Assembly (NCBI GenBank): GCA_002409585.1
Contig: DHNP01000046.1
Span: 1 to 36,716, forward strand
Direction: 5' to 3'
Source: Ruminococcaceae bacterium UBA5413
GTDB lineage: Bacteria; Bacillota; Clostridia; Oscillospirales; Acutalibacteraceae
Length of the DNA: 36,716 nt
Made by a program: the position numbers and the translations under genes. The notes beneath the pieces were generated by a model. The model had not been told where the DNA came from, did no database searches, and saw only the letters and a program-made list of their open reading frames with translations. Positions 29,280 through 36,588 of this stretch are shown piece after piece (the first letter of the stretch is position 1; the number at the start of each line of letters is the position of its first letter).

Positions 29280-30788
29280 CTATCCGTGTACAAATATTAT
29301 TTTAACGCTGTCCGGAATATCGTAATACATATGCAGGCTCCTGTCATAACGGGGGCTGAACGCGTTGTAATACGCGTAATAAAAATTAAACCTGTCCCTG
29401 TCTATCACGACTTCCTCTGCCCGCCCTTCACGTGCCGCCGCCATGCCGCGTTCTATCTTAGCGTACTCCGCCATATTGCTCCGCATAGGCTGTATGCCGC
29501 TTACCAAAGTAAAAACGGCAAAAGCCGCCACTGCATATTTAAGCGCCGTGCCCAGCCTGTGCCCGGCCCCCCAAAAAAGGTTCAAGGCCATAAGCAGCAG
29601 CATTACAACAAGGTAAAAAAGCGGGCGCCCCTTAACCCCAAGGGCGGCCGGTATGGCCTGGGATGCCCACATGCCGGTGTAAATGGCCGCCGCCGGCCTG
29701 TACTTTTTTTCATTTTTCGCCGCCGAAATAAAAATGCAGAAAATAAAAATAAAATATATTATAATCAGTATACATTCGGCGCAGCCCAATATATTTTTAA
29801 ATCCGAACATCCCTCCGCCCATAAACGGGTCCGGCTTTATGCCGGGGTACATAAACATACCCGAAAGCGAAAAAACCAGCGTGCCGAATATAACGGCAAA
29901 ATAGCTTACAGGCGCTGCGCCGTTTCTCCTTCTGCGCATGACAAACAGCGCGCATGCCCCTGTAAGAGCCGTAAGCGGCCAGCATTCAGATGTGAAAGGA
30001 TAAAAATAAGTGAGCAGATCGCCCGCGAGCCTGAGCAAAACCGGCACGTCCGCATTTGCGGTCCTTCTAAGGCGCACGTAAGCGCCCGGCGCCGTGAGGG
30101 TAAATAAAAGCGCCGCAAAGGCAAGGCACGAAACGGCCGCCTCATACTTTGTAAGGCACTTATCCCTTTTAAAATATATAAGGCACACGGCGCACACGGC
30201 CGCTATAAGCATCGCCGCCTGCTCATGCAGAAGCGCCGATGCCAAAAGGCAGGCAGGGCTTATAAAGCGCATGGCGCGCGGCACCGGCCGGCCGCACAGC
30301 ATGTTGTAAAAAGGCACAAAGCCCAAAAGCGCAAGTAGCATAGGGTATATATAGTTGCACGAGCCGTCCATCCACACGAACGTGTCGGCAAAAACGTGCT
30401 GCGCGACCGGCACAAGCCCCGGAAAAGCCGCGCAGACGCAGGCAAGCGCCGCGTCGCCGCTTTTGCCGTCCCTTAAAGCAAGGCTTCCGGTAACGTAATA
30501 ATACATGAGCAGCGATATGCTTTCTATGACAAAAGGCGTCACGGCTTTCCACACCTTAAGCCCCGAAATGAGGAAAACCTGCGCCAGCATATTTGCCATG
30601 CGGGAACCGCTGTTGAGGTAATAGCTTATATAAAAACGCCAAATCCGTTCCATTGAACCGCCGGCCACGGTAAAATAGAAATCGTCGCCCTGCGGGAAAT
30701 CCATGCTGTAAATAAAAAGGAGGAAAACAGTCATTGCCGCAAAAGGCAGATAAAACTTAGCCACGTCCAAACGGTCTTTTTTAAGCAT
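29280..30788 (-). CDS. polytopic membrane protein, DUF6056 (glycosyltransferase GT-C-like)
   Basis: 502 residues with about 11 to 13 hydrophobic helices. After the first helix comes MDFPQGDDFYFTVAG, an Asp-rich external loop of the kind seen in GT-C sugar transferases that use lipid-linked donors. Further landmarks are NSGSRMANMLAQVF, WMDGSCNYIYP and SALLHEQAAMLIAAV. The C-terminal 60 residues are soluble and end FSPRYDRSLHMYYDIPDSVK. I recognise this as the DUF6056 type, often found near surface-polysaccharide genes; activity is inferred from fold only. The ATG at 30788 is chosen because GGAGG lies eight bases upstream, over an in-frame ATG at 30803. A sigma-A promoter precedes it. Confidence 0.75.
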   Translation of the reverse strand: MLKKDRLDVAKFYLPFAAMTVFLLFIYSMDFPQGDDFYFTVAGGSMERIWRFYISYYLNSGSRMANMLAQVFLISGLKVWKAVTPFVIESISLLMYYYVTGSLALRDGKSGDAALACVCAAFPGLVPVAQHVFADTFVWMDGSCNYIYPMLLALLGFVPFYNMLCGRPVPRAMRFISPACLLASALLHEQAAMLIAAVCAVCLIYFKRDKCLTKYEAAVSCLAFAALLFTLTAPGAYVRLRRTANADVPVLLRLAGDLLTYFYPFTSECWPLTALTGACALFVMRRRRNGAAPVSYFAVIFGTLVFSLSGMFMYPGIKPDPFMGGGMFGFKNILGCAECILIIIYFIFIFCIFISAAKNEKKYRPAAAIYTGMWASQAIPAALGVKGRPLFYLVVMLLLMALNLFWGAGHRLGTALKYAVAAFAVFTLVSGIQPMRSNMAEYAKIERGMAAAREGRAEEVVIDRDRFNFYYAYYNAFSPRYDRSLHMYYDIPDSVKIIFVHG

Positions 30789-30812
30789 GAGAATTTCCTC
30801 CATATCCGAACT

Positions 30813-30841
30813 ATATTAGCATATTATAAATATAAAATCAA
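30813..30841 (-). promoter_or_regulatory. sigma-A promoter of the DUF6056 gene
   Basis: Minus strand: TTGATT (30836-30841), 17 bases, TAATAT (30813-30818), which gives a leader of about 20 bases. Just upstream (30858-30884) is a hairpin with a perfect GCGCTTCTT/AAGAAGCGC stem, without a clear T-run. Confidence 0.65.
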
Positions 30842-30929
30842 GCGGCGGCGCCTATGCGCGCTTCTTAAAGAAGCGAAGAAGCGCTTGCCCGCAAAAGCGT
30901 GGCAAAAAGGCCGCGGGGGCGTACCCGGG

Positions 30930-31185
30930 TCTGCCTTGACAGGCATTACAATTAAGAACGTAACGGCGAAGCCTATCCCTATCGAAATAAACGCGTTAAT
31001 TATATTCACCGGATTTTCCCCGATGAACAGGGCGAACGTCGCAAGCCCCGGAGAACCCGGCGCGTAGCGCACGACATGGTTTAAACCGGCATACAGCCTG
31101 CCGGAAGCCCCCCAGCATTACGGCTTCTGTTTTTGATGGTTACGCCGTATAACGCCGGCTCAGTAATACCTAAAAGCGCCGTTTT
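30930..31185 (-). pseudogene. decayed 3' remnant of a PTS EIIC (beta-glucoside/sucrose type) gene
   Basis: Minus strand. One frame reads LLGITEPALYGVTIKN (about 31135-31185), the hallmark GITEP motif of glucose-family EIIC permeases. The next frame has GLYAGL-like residues and then APGSPGLATFALFIGENPVN and IINAFISIGIGFAVTFLIVM (about 30930-31070), the last helices of the same family. A frameshift and an in-frame TAA (31118-31120) separate them. The end of the domain is replaced by unrelated sequence and nothing of the other 400 or more residues is left. So this is a relic of a sugar transporter gene. The 82-codon frame here should not be annotated as a protein. Confidence 0.75.
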
Positions 31186-31289
31186 ACTTATAAATAAGTA
31201 TAGCACATGGTACGCGCCCAAGGCAGTCCCGCATTTGCCGCGCTTAAAATATTACCGGTAAAATTACGCGCGCAAGCATGAAAAAAAAC

Positions 31290-31316
31290 TAAATTTTCTC
31301 AAGTTCATGCCGATAT
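31290..31316 (+). promoter_or_regulatory. sigma-28 (SigD/FliA) promoter of the flagellar operon
   Basis: TAAA (31290-31293), exactly 15 bases, GCCGATAT (31309-31316). This matches the sigma-28 consensus TAAA-N15-GCCGATAA at 11 of 12 positions, 19 bases before the flgM start. Confidence 0.88.
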
Positions 31317-31335
31317 CTTGTTTGAGGTGATAACA

Positions 31336-31668
31336 GTGGTAGTAAACGGCACAGGTTACACTCAGAACCGAATGAACGGTATATACAGCAGTAACAAGGC
31401 GGAAAAAGCCGGTTCTTCTTTTTCAGACAAGCTCAGCGGCGCCGCCAATGTGCAAAGCAGGACGGACACCGTGGAGTTTTCTTCAGCGGCCAAAGCCGCG
31501 GGCAGCGACTACTCCTCACTTCGCGGGGTAAAATCCGAAATAGAAAACAGTATGCTCAGCGGCGCGGACGCGGCCCGGCTTAAAGCTATAAAAAGCAGCG
31601 TGGCTGACGGCAGTTACAAAATAGATTCTTCCGAACTGGCAGGGCTGCTCCTTGACGACAGTATTTGA
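31336..31668 (+). CDS. flgM: flagellar anti-sigma-28 factor FlgM
   Basis: 110 residues, in the family range. FlgM binds sigma-28 in the cytoplasm and blocks late flagellar genes until it is exported through the completed hook. The C-terminal half carries the family signature: VEFSSAAKAA, then LKAIKSSVADGSYKIDSSEL, then AGLLLD. The N-terminal half is Ser/Asn-rich and probably disordered, as known for FlgM. The start is the GTG at 31336, six bases after GAGGTG; the frame's earlier TTG overlaps that site. It is the first gene behind a sigma-28 promoter, which gives a negative feedback loop. Confidence 0.88.
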   Translation: MVVNGTGYTQNRMNGIYSSNKAEKAGSSFSDKLSGAANVQSRTDTVEFSSAAKAAGSDYSSLRGVKSEIENSMLSGADAARLKAIKSSVADGSYKIDSSELAGLLLDDSI

Positions 31669-31716
31669 CGCAGCTTTGTTTTTCACGTGTGCGGCCGTAA
31701 AAGCCGGAGGTATGAA

Positions 31717-32202
31717 ATGATAGACAGCGCATTGGCAAAAGAATTTATCGCTTACTTTAAGAAGCTCACGGATTTTTACAAAAAATTCTTCTCGCTTGAG
31801 TCCGAAAAATACAATGATGTAAAAAGCGGCAACTTCAAAGCGCTCGACGGTTACATAAAAAAAGAGCAGGCCTATATCTTAAAAGCCAAGGGCTTCGAGG
31901 CTGAACGAAAGCGGCTTATGGGCCGTACGGAAAAGCCGGCGGCAACGTTTAAAGAAATCCTCCCGCTTTTCGAAGGCGGCGAGCGTGAAAGCGCGCAGGC
32001 GCTTTACGGCGAACTGTCCGGCGTCCTGCGTAAATTCAAGCAGCTTAACGCGGAGTGCAACCGCCTGACGGAGTCAAAGCTCCGCCGCGCTTCTTTTGTT
32101 ATATCCAAGTTAAAAAACAACCCCGAACTTAAAAAAACATACGACGAGCATTTAAAAAGCTCAGGCCCTGCCGAAACAAAGTTCCTGTCGGAAAAGGTCT
32201 GA
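31717..32202 (+). CDS. flgN: FlgN-like flagellar export chaperone
   Basis: 161 residues, predicted to be almost wholly alpha-helical coiled coil: FIAYFKKLTDFYKKFFSLES, then ALDGYIKKEQAYILKAKGFE and LSGVLRKFKQLNAECNRLTE. FlgN proteins bind the C-terminal ends of FlgK and FlgL and keep them soluble for export. Sequence conservation in this family is low, so the name relies on length, helix pattern and the place between flgM and flgK. The ATG at 31717 has GGAGG seven bases upstream and is preferred over an earlier frame opening. Confidence 0.78.
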   Translation: MIDSALAKEFIAYFKKLTDFYKKFFSLESEKYNDVKSGNFKALDGYIKKEQAYILKAKGFEAERKRLMGRTEKPAATFKEILPLFEGGERESAQALYGELSGVLRKFKQLNAECNRLTESKLRRASFVISKLKNNPELKKTYDEHLKSSGPAETKFLSEKV

Positions 32203-32330
32203 CATTTTAACGGCTGCCGCCGTTATCTATAAAGCGTATACCATGTTACGATATGCAGAATTTTTTAACGCATACATAAATACTAATTAAAGATATGCCG
32301 GCGTGAACAGCCGGAAGAACGGAGACTGCA

Positions 32331-33947
32331 ATGGGTACTTTCAGCGGGCTTTACATAGGAAAAAGCGGCGTTCAGTCGGCGCGCGGTAATTTAAATATAA
32401 CAGGCCAGAACATTACAAACGTCAATACGGATGGTTACACCCGCCAGCGTGCAAACCAGACCGCCGTGTCGCCGTTCGGCACTGATACGATGTACTCTCC
32501 GGGCAGCGTTGTTTACGGCGGCGGCTCGGAAATAACAAGCATTGAGCAGGTGCGCGACGCTTTTCTTGACAGCGAGTACCGCTCGCAGAACGCGGTGGCA
32601 GGTTCGGCTTCGTCCATAAACGATGCCCTGCAGTATATTGAGCAGATATTTTACACCACGGGTTCAGACGGCACGGACGAGGACTCAACCTCCATAGTGG
32701 ACGTGCTCAACACCGAGTACAGCAAGTTCGTTTCACAGCTGGAGTCACTGGTTTCAAGCAGCAACACTTCAAACGAAAGCAACGTGCTCTCGTCGGCAAA
32801 GAGCCTTGCCACGTCTTTCAACACTGCCTCCAAGGCGCTCGACACCGCGTGGGACCAGCAGTACACCAACCTGAGCGAGTACGCCGTTACCGACGTGAAT
32901 GACCTCTTAAAAAGTATTGCCGGCCTTAACGATAAAATAAAGGCTTCAGAGCTTTCGGGCGCTCCCGCGCTTGAGCTGCTCGACCAGCGCAACCTCGACA
33001 TAGACCAGCTCTCGCAGTACTGCAACATAAAGGTTTCAGAAGACAAGGTACACACATTACACATTAAGCTTCTTGACGGCGATGGCAGCCCCGTTACATA
33101 CAAAGGTAAAGACAGCAACGGCAACGACTTAGACTTCACCGGAGACATCATAAACGGCGATGCGTACTCACAGTTAAGCGTCGTTAAGACAGCCAGTGCC
33201 GATGACGTCGGCATAACTGTAACAATGCCCGATAAAAACGGTAAAGGTACTACAATAACCAAAGAAGAAACCGATAAAGACGGAAATAAAAGCTACCCTG
33301 AAATAGACTTTGCAAATAAGATTACAACCGGAAAGTTCGGAGGATACCTTGAACTTTTAAACAGCAACGGCACTAATGACACCTTCCGCGGCATAGGCTA
33401 TTATAAGAACCTTTTGGACACCGCGGCGTCAGACTTTGCTGAAACTGCCAACACGGCAAACAGCACAAACGACGACGGCACCATAAACAAGCCGCTCTTT
33501 ACATCAGGCGATGGCAAGTCCTCGGACAGCATAACAGCCGGAAACATAAGGATAGCTTCAGCGTGGTCCACCGCCATAGACGACGGCAGCTCGGAGCACT
33601 ACCTCACCTTTACTAAAGAAACGGCGAACCCGGGCGACAGCAAGGACGCCTCTTTCAGCAATATAACCGATATGATAACGTCGCTCGATAAAAGCGACAT
33701 AAGCGGCGGCATACTGAAAATAGGCAAAACGCTCGGCATAGAAATAGACAGCGCAAGCGGCGACTACAAAGCAAAAAACAGCGTCCTCAGCACCATAGAG
33801 AACAACAGGGAGTCGCTTTCGGCTGTAGACATAGACGATGAAACCGTCAGCCTGATAAAGTTTAACCAGGCGCTCGGCGCTTCGGCGCGTTTTATAACTA
33901 CGGTGGACGAGTGCTTAGACACGCTTATTAACAAAATGGGAGTGTAA
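32331..33947 (+). CDS. flgK: flagellar hook-associated protein 1 (FlgK)
   Basis: 538 residues, normal. It is exported and forms the first hook-filament junction ring. The N-terminal rod/hook helix region is clear (LYIGKSGVQSARGNLNITGQ, then NITNVNTDGYTRQRANQTAV). It is followed by the FlgK domain (SIEQVRDAFLDSEYRSQN, then LDTAWDQQYTNLSEYA) and a variable middle domain (about 250-450). The C-terminal amphipathic helix (SLIKFNQALGASARFITTVDECLDTLINKMGV) matches the family. GGAGA is seven bases before the ATG. A 128-base leader separates it from flgN and contains a small CCGGC/GCCGG hairpin. FlgL follows after 18 bases. Confidence 0.95.
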   Translation: MGTFSGLYIGKSGVQSARGNLNITGQNITNVNTDGYTRQRANQTAVSPFGTDTMYSPGSVVYGGGSEITSIEQVRDAFLDSEYRSQNAVAGSASSINDALQYIEQIFYTTGSDGTDEDSTSIVDVLNTEYSKFVSQLESLVSSSNTSNESNVLSSAKSLATSFNTASKALDTAWDQQYTNLSEYAVTDVNDLLKSIAGLNDKIKASELSGAPALELLDQRNLDIDQLSQYCNIKVSEDKVHTLHIKLLDGDGSPVTYKGKDSNGNDLDFTGDIINGDAYSQLSVVKTASADDVGITVTMPDKNGKGTTITKEETDKDGNKSYPEIDFANKITTGKFGGYLELLNSNGTNDTFRGIGYYKNLLDTAASDFAETANTANSTNDDGTINKPLFTSGDGKSSDSITAGNIRIASAWSTAIDDGSSEHYLTFTKETANPGDSKDASFSNITDMITSLDKSDISGGILKIGKTLGIEIDSASGDYKAKNSVLSTIENNRESLSAVDIDDETVSLIKFNQALGASARFITTVDECLDTLINKMGV

Positions 33948-33965
33948 CCAGGGAGGTAACGTAAG

Positions 33966-35345
33966 ATGAGAATAACAATGAGCATGATACAGGAGCGCTA
34001 CAAAAACAACCTTAACAGTTCAAAGACCCTGTATGAAAAATATGCGCTGCGGGCAACGACTACACGCGCTTACGACAAGCCGTCGGATGACCCGCTTAAC
34101 TGCGCGAGGTCGTACGACGTCCAGCAGAGCATAACCATGAACAACACGTACCAGTCCAACATATCCTCTATAGAAGACACGCAGAACACCGCCGACAGCA
34201 TACTCTCAAGCATGTACACCACGCTTAACAGCACCATTAAAACGCAGCTTGAGGGCATAACAAGCTCAAGCAGCCAAAGCGACCGCAACACGCTCGCCGA
34301 CACACTGCTTTCCGCACGCGACTCACTCGTGTCAAACATGAACTCCTCCGCCGCCGGCAAGTACCTGTTCGCCGGCTCAGCCTCCGAAAGCGTGCCATTT
34401 ACAGTAGACAGCGACGGCAACCTGCTCTACCGCGGCATAAACGTGAACACAGGCAAAAACTCAAACGGCGCGTGCGAAACCATAAGCGCAGGAGACAAAG
34501 ATATCCAGATAAACTTCGGCAAAACAATAGGTGACAAGTTAAACGGGTACAAAATATCAGTCAGTGTAGACGGCAGCGCCACAGACAACACGGCTTCAGT
34601 TGATACAGACAATAAAACCATTTCAATAACAATGGCGAAAGACTCTACAAAAGGCGACCTGCAGGATGTTTTAAACGGCACTGATACCAGTACAGTATTA
34701 ACAACCGCACTGAACACGACATCCCTTAGCGATATAGACTTAAGCGGCATAACCCTAAGCGGCATAACATATACAAAAAGCGATAAGCTTGATCCTTCTT
34801 ACACCGACTCAGGCACGGAAGGCATTACAGACATAGTAAGCCTTAAGGACCTCGCAAACGAAAAGGTATATGTAGACATCGGCCTCGGCATGACACAAAA
34901 TGAAGACGGCAGCCTTAACGAGCAGAGCGCCTACAACACGGCTTCGCCCGGCATAAGCTTCTTAGGGTACGGCCACAACGATGACGGTGTAAACGAAAAT
35001 ATGTACTCGCTGCTTACGGATATGGCGTCCACCCTGAAAAACACTTCCCTTAGCGGGCAGGATCTCGTAGACACGATGGACCCGCTTTCCAACAGCTTCA
35101 CCGATTCGCTCAACAATATGTACTCGCAACACTCAAAGCTCGGTACGGATATGAAGTCGCTTGAAACAACGCAGACTTACCTTTCCGGTTTAAACACAAA
35201 CCTTGTAACGGAAGAAAGCGCCATAGCGAACGTGTCGCCTTTTACAGCCATAACCGACTGGTCGCAGCAGGTTTACTTCTACAAGGCGGCGCTGCAGGTC
35301 GGCACACAGCTGCTGCAGCCATCGCTGATAGACTACATGAGCTAA
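33966..35345 (+). CDS. flgL: flagellar hook-associated protein 3 (FlgL)
   Basis: 459 residues, larger than the 300 or so of enterobacterial FlgL. The N-terminal flagellin-like helix region reads MRITMSMIQERYKNNLNSSK, then SDDPLNCARSYDVQQSI. The C-terminal helix ends YFYKAALQVGTQLLQPSLID. Between them (about 150-320) lies an Asp/Ser/Thr-rich inserted beta domain that accounts for the extra length and would be exposed on the outside of the junction. It forms the second junction ring, onto which flagellin polymerises. GGGAGG is before the ATG. Confidence 0.94.
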   Translation: MRITMSMIQERYKNNLNSSKTLYEKYALRATTTRAYDKPSDDPLNCARSYDVQQSITMNNTYQSNISSIEDTQNTADSILSSMYTTLNSTIKTQLEGITSSSSQSDRNTLADTLLSARDSLVSNMNSSAAGKYLFAGSASESVPFTVDSDGNLLYRGINVNTGKNSNGACETISAGDKDIQINFGKTIGDKLNGYKISVSVDGSATDNTASVDTDNKTISITMAKDSTKGDLQDVLNGTDTSTVLTTALNTTSLSDIDLSGITLSGITYTKSDKLDPSYTDSGTEGITDIVSLKDLANEKVYVDIGLGMTQNEDGSLNEQSAYNTASPGISFLGYGHNDDGVNENMYSLLTDMASTLKNTSLSGQDLVDTMDPLSNSFTDSLNNMYSQHSKLGTDMKSLETTQTYLSGLNTNLVTEESAIANVSPFTAITDWSQQVYFYKAALQVGTQLLQPSLIDYMS

Positions 35346-35376
35346 TCCGGTAAAATTTACCGTGGGAGAGTGCTTA

Positions 35377-35649
35377 ATGGCCAGCACAGAAAACACAGGG
35401 GCAAAGCAGGTACGCTTTTTGCCCGTAACAGTGTATTACGACCGGGAGCCTAAACTCGTAAAGCAAAAGTACGAGATGGACAAGTTTTTTTTCGAGTACG
35501 GCGATGAAGCTGAAAAAGAGCTTCTGCCCGACAAATTCACGCTTCTTGTACAGCGTTACCGGCGCGCGGTTTTTGACGCGGCATGCGTACCGGACGGCAA
35601 AAGCGCTGAAAAAGCAGAGGACAAAGTTAAGTTTGAAGAAACAGCCTGA
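35377..35649 (+). CDS. small uncharacterised protein of the flagellar operon
   Basis: 90 residues, no signal peptide or membrane helix. It starts MASTENTGAKQVRFLPVTVY, followed by YDREPKLVKQKYEMDKFFFE, and ends in a charged Lys/Glu tail. I do not recognise a family. In Bacillus the slot between flgL and fliW holds the larger yviE (DUF6470), which this does not resemble. GGGAGAG six bases before the ATG at 35377 sets the start; a GTG at 35362 is part of that region. Spacing is 31 bases after flgL and 23 before fliW, so co-expression with them is certain if the operon is one transcript. Confidence 0.7.
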   Translation: MASTENTGAKQVRFLPVTVYYDREPKLVKQKYEMDKFFFEYGDEAEKELLPDKFTLLVQRYRRAVFDAACVPDGKSAEKAEDKVKFEETA

Positions 35650-35672
35650 CGTGGCTTTTTGGGGGGAATCCT

Positions 35673-36116
35673 ATGGAAAATCCCAGCACAGATAAACACG
35701 CGCAGCCCACAGCTGAAACGGAAATTTACTTTAGAGATGGAATTTACGGTTTTGAGGATATAAAAAAATACGTCCTCCTGCAGGAAGAAAAGTCCGGCGC
35801 CATATGGTCGCTGCAGGCGGCGGGGCGCCGTTACCCTTCGTTCATAGTAGTAGACCCTTTCATGCTCGTCAGCGGCTACAAGCTCACCCTCGGCAGCGAC
35901 GACCTCAAAGCCCTCGGCAGCCCTGACAAAAGCGACATCTGCTGCATGGCGGTAGCCGTCATAAAGAAAAACCTTTCGGACTCCGTCGTAAACCTGAAAA
36001 GCCCCATCGTCGTAAACGTAAAAAACAAAACCGGCAGGCAGGTCATAATGGAAACCAGCGAGTACCCAGTGCGTTTCCATCTTTTTAAGGGGCACCGGCA
36101 GGGGGGGGAAGCTTAG
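35673..36116 (+). CDS. fliW: flagellar assembly factor FliW
   Basis: 147 residues. FliW binds CsrA and flagellin in competition. When flagellin builds up inside the cell it takes FliW away, and free CsrA then blocks hag translation. Family segments are the beta-barrel core FRDGIYGFEDIKKYVLLQEE, SLQAAGRRYPSFIVVDPFML, VAVIKKNLSDSVVNLKSPIV and the end TSEYPVRFHLF. The first 15 or so residues extend beyond the usual start at about TEIYFRDGI. The stop codon TAG shares its G with the GTG start of csrA, so the two are translationally coupled. Confidence 0.92.
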   Translation: MENPSTDKHAQPTAETEIYFRDGIYGFEDIKKYVLLQEEKSGAIWSLQAAGRRYPSFIVVDPFMLVSGYKLTLGSDDLKALGSPDKSDICCMAVAVIKKNLSDSVVNLKSPIVVNVKNKTGRQVIMETSEYPVRFHLFKGHRQGGEA

Positions 36117-36358
36117 TGCTTGTGGTATCGCGCAAAGTTTCCGAGTCTGTCGTCATAGGCGACGATATAGAGGTAATAGTGACGGAGATAGGCTCCGACC
36201 GCGTGAAGATAGGCATAAAAGCCCCGCGCGGCATACCTGTCATGCGCAAAGAGCTGCTCGAAACTAAAAAGCTCAACCGCGAGGCCGGGACGGCCGCTTC
36301 CAAGGAAGACGTCGGCCGGTTTAAAGATATGCTCAAACTCAAAGGCGGTGACAGGTAA
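36116..36358 (+). CDS. csrA: carbon storage regulator CsrA, translational repressor of flagellin
   Basis: 80 residues. CsrA dimers bind GGA motifs in RNA hairpin loops. The sequence MLVVSRKVSESVVIGDDIEV, then VTEIGSDRVKIGIKAPRGIP and VMRKELLE, is the family pattern, with the RNA-contact residues near the start and in the segment ending with the conserved Arg present. The start is GTG, overlapping the fliW stop by one base, with a run of eight G residues as ribosome binding site. Residues 56-80 form a C-terminal extension (KEDVGRFKDMLKLKGGDR) longer than in E. coli. Two candidate target sites lie in the hag leader just downstream. Confidence 0.95.
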   Translation: MLVVSRKVSESVVIGDDIEVIVTEIGSDRVKIGIKAPRGIPVMRKELLETKKLNREAGTAASKEDVGRFKDMLKLKGGDR

Positions 36359-36401
36359 ATATATAAATAATAAAATTATTTAAAAATAAGGCGAAAAAAA
36401 C

Positions 36402-36428
36402 TAAACTTACAGCAGTTTTTACCGATAT
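36402..36428 (+). promoter_or_regulatory. sigma-28 promoter of hag
   Basis: TAAA (36402-36405), exactly 15 bases, ACCGATAT (36421-36428), close to the sigma-28 consensus. Transcription would begin near 36435, giving a leader of about 150 bases. Confidence 0.85.
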
Positions 36429-36446
36429 ATATATTGAATCTGCAAC

Positions 36447-36517
36447 GGCGGGCGGCAGGCTTTGCCGGCCTTTTCAGGCAAGGGCCCTGCCAAAAGCCCG
36501 GCAAACCTGCCACCGCC
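36447..36517 (+). promoter_or_regulatory. long stable hairpin in the hag 5' leader
   Basis: A 71-base arm-loop-arm structure: GGCGG/CCGCC, GGCAGG/CCTGCC, TTTGCCGG/CCGGCAAA, CTTTT/AAAAG and GGCA/TGCC pair in order, about 28 pairs with small bulges and a seven-base loop. It lacks a T-run, so it is not a terminator. It lies near the 5' end of the mRNA and probably stabilises it. Confidence 0.75.
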
Positions 36518-36539
36518 TTAACAGTATAAATTAAAAAAG

Positions 36540-36581
36540 CGGAGAGAAAGGATTTTCTCCGTAAACTAAATTTCAGGAGGA
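36540..36581 (+). promoter_or_regulatory. candidate CsrA binding sites in the hag leader
   Basis: Site 1: CGGAGA (36540-36545) pairs with TCTCCG (36556-36561), and the loop shows AAGGA (36548-36552). Site 2: the ribosome binding site itself, AGGAGGA (36575-36581), eight bases before the ATG. This two-site layout, one GGA in a hairpin loop and one in the ribosome binding site, is the one known for Bacillus hag. Confidence 0.75.
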
Positions 36582-36588
36582 ATTTTTC

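Noticed and set aside
30824..31072. An 82-codon minus-strand frame as a small membrane protein
   Set aside because: Its hydrophobic part is the end of a PTS EIIC domain in a frame separated from the preceding GITEP motif by a frameshift and a stop, so it is a pseudogene remnant.
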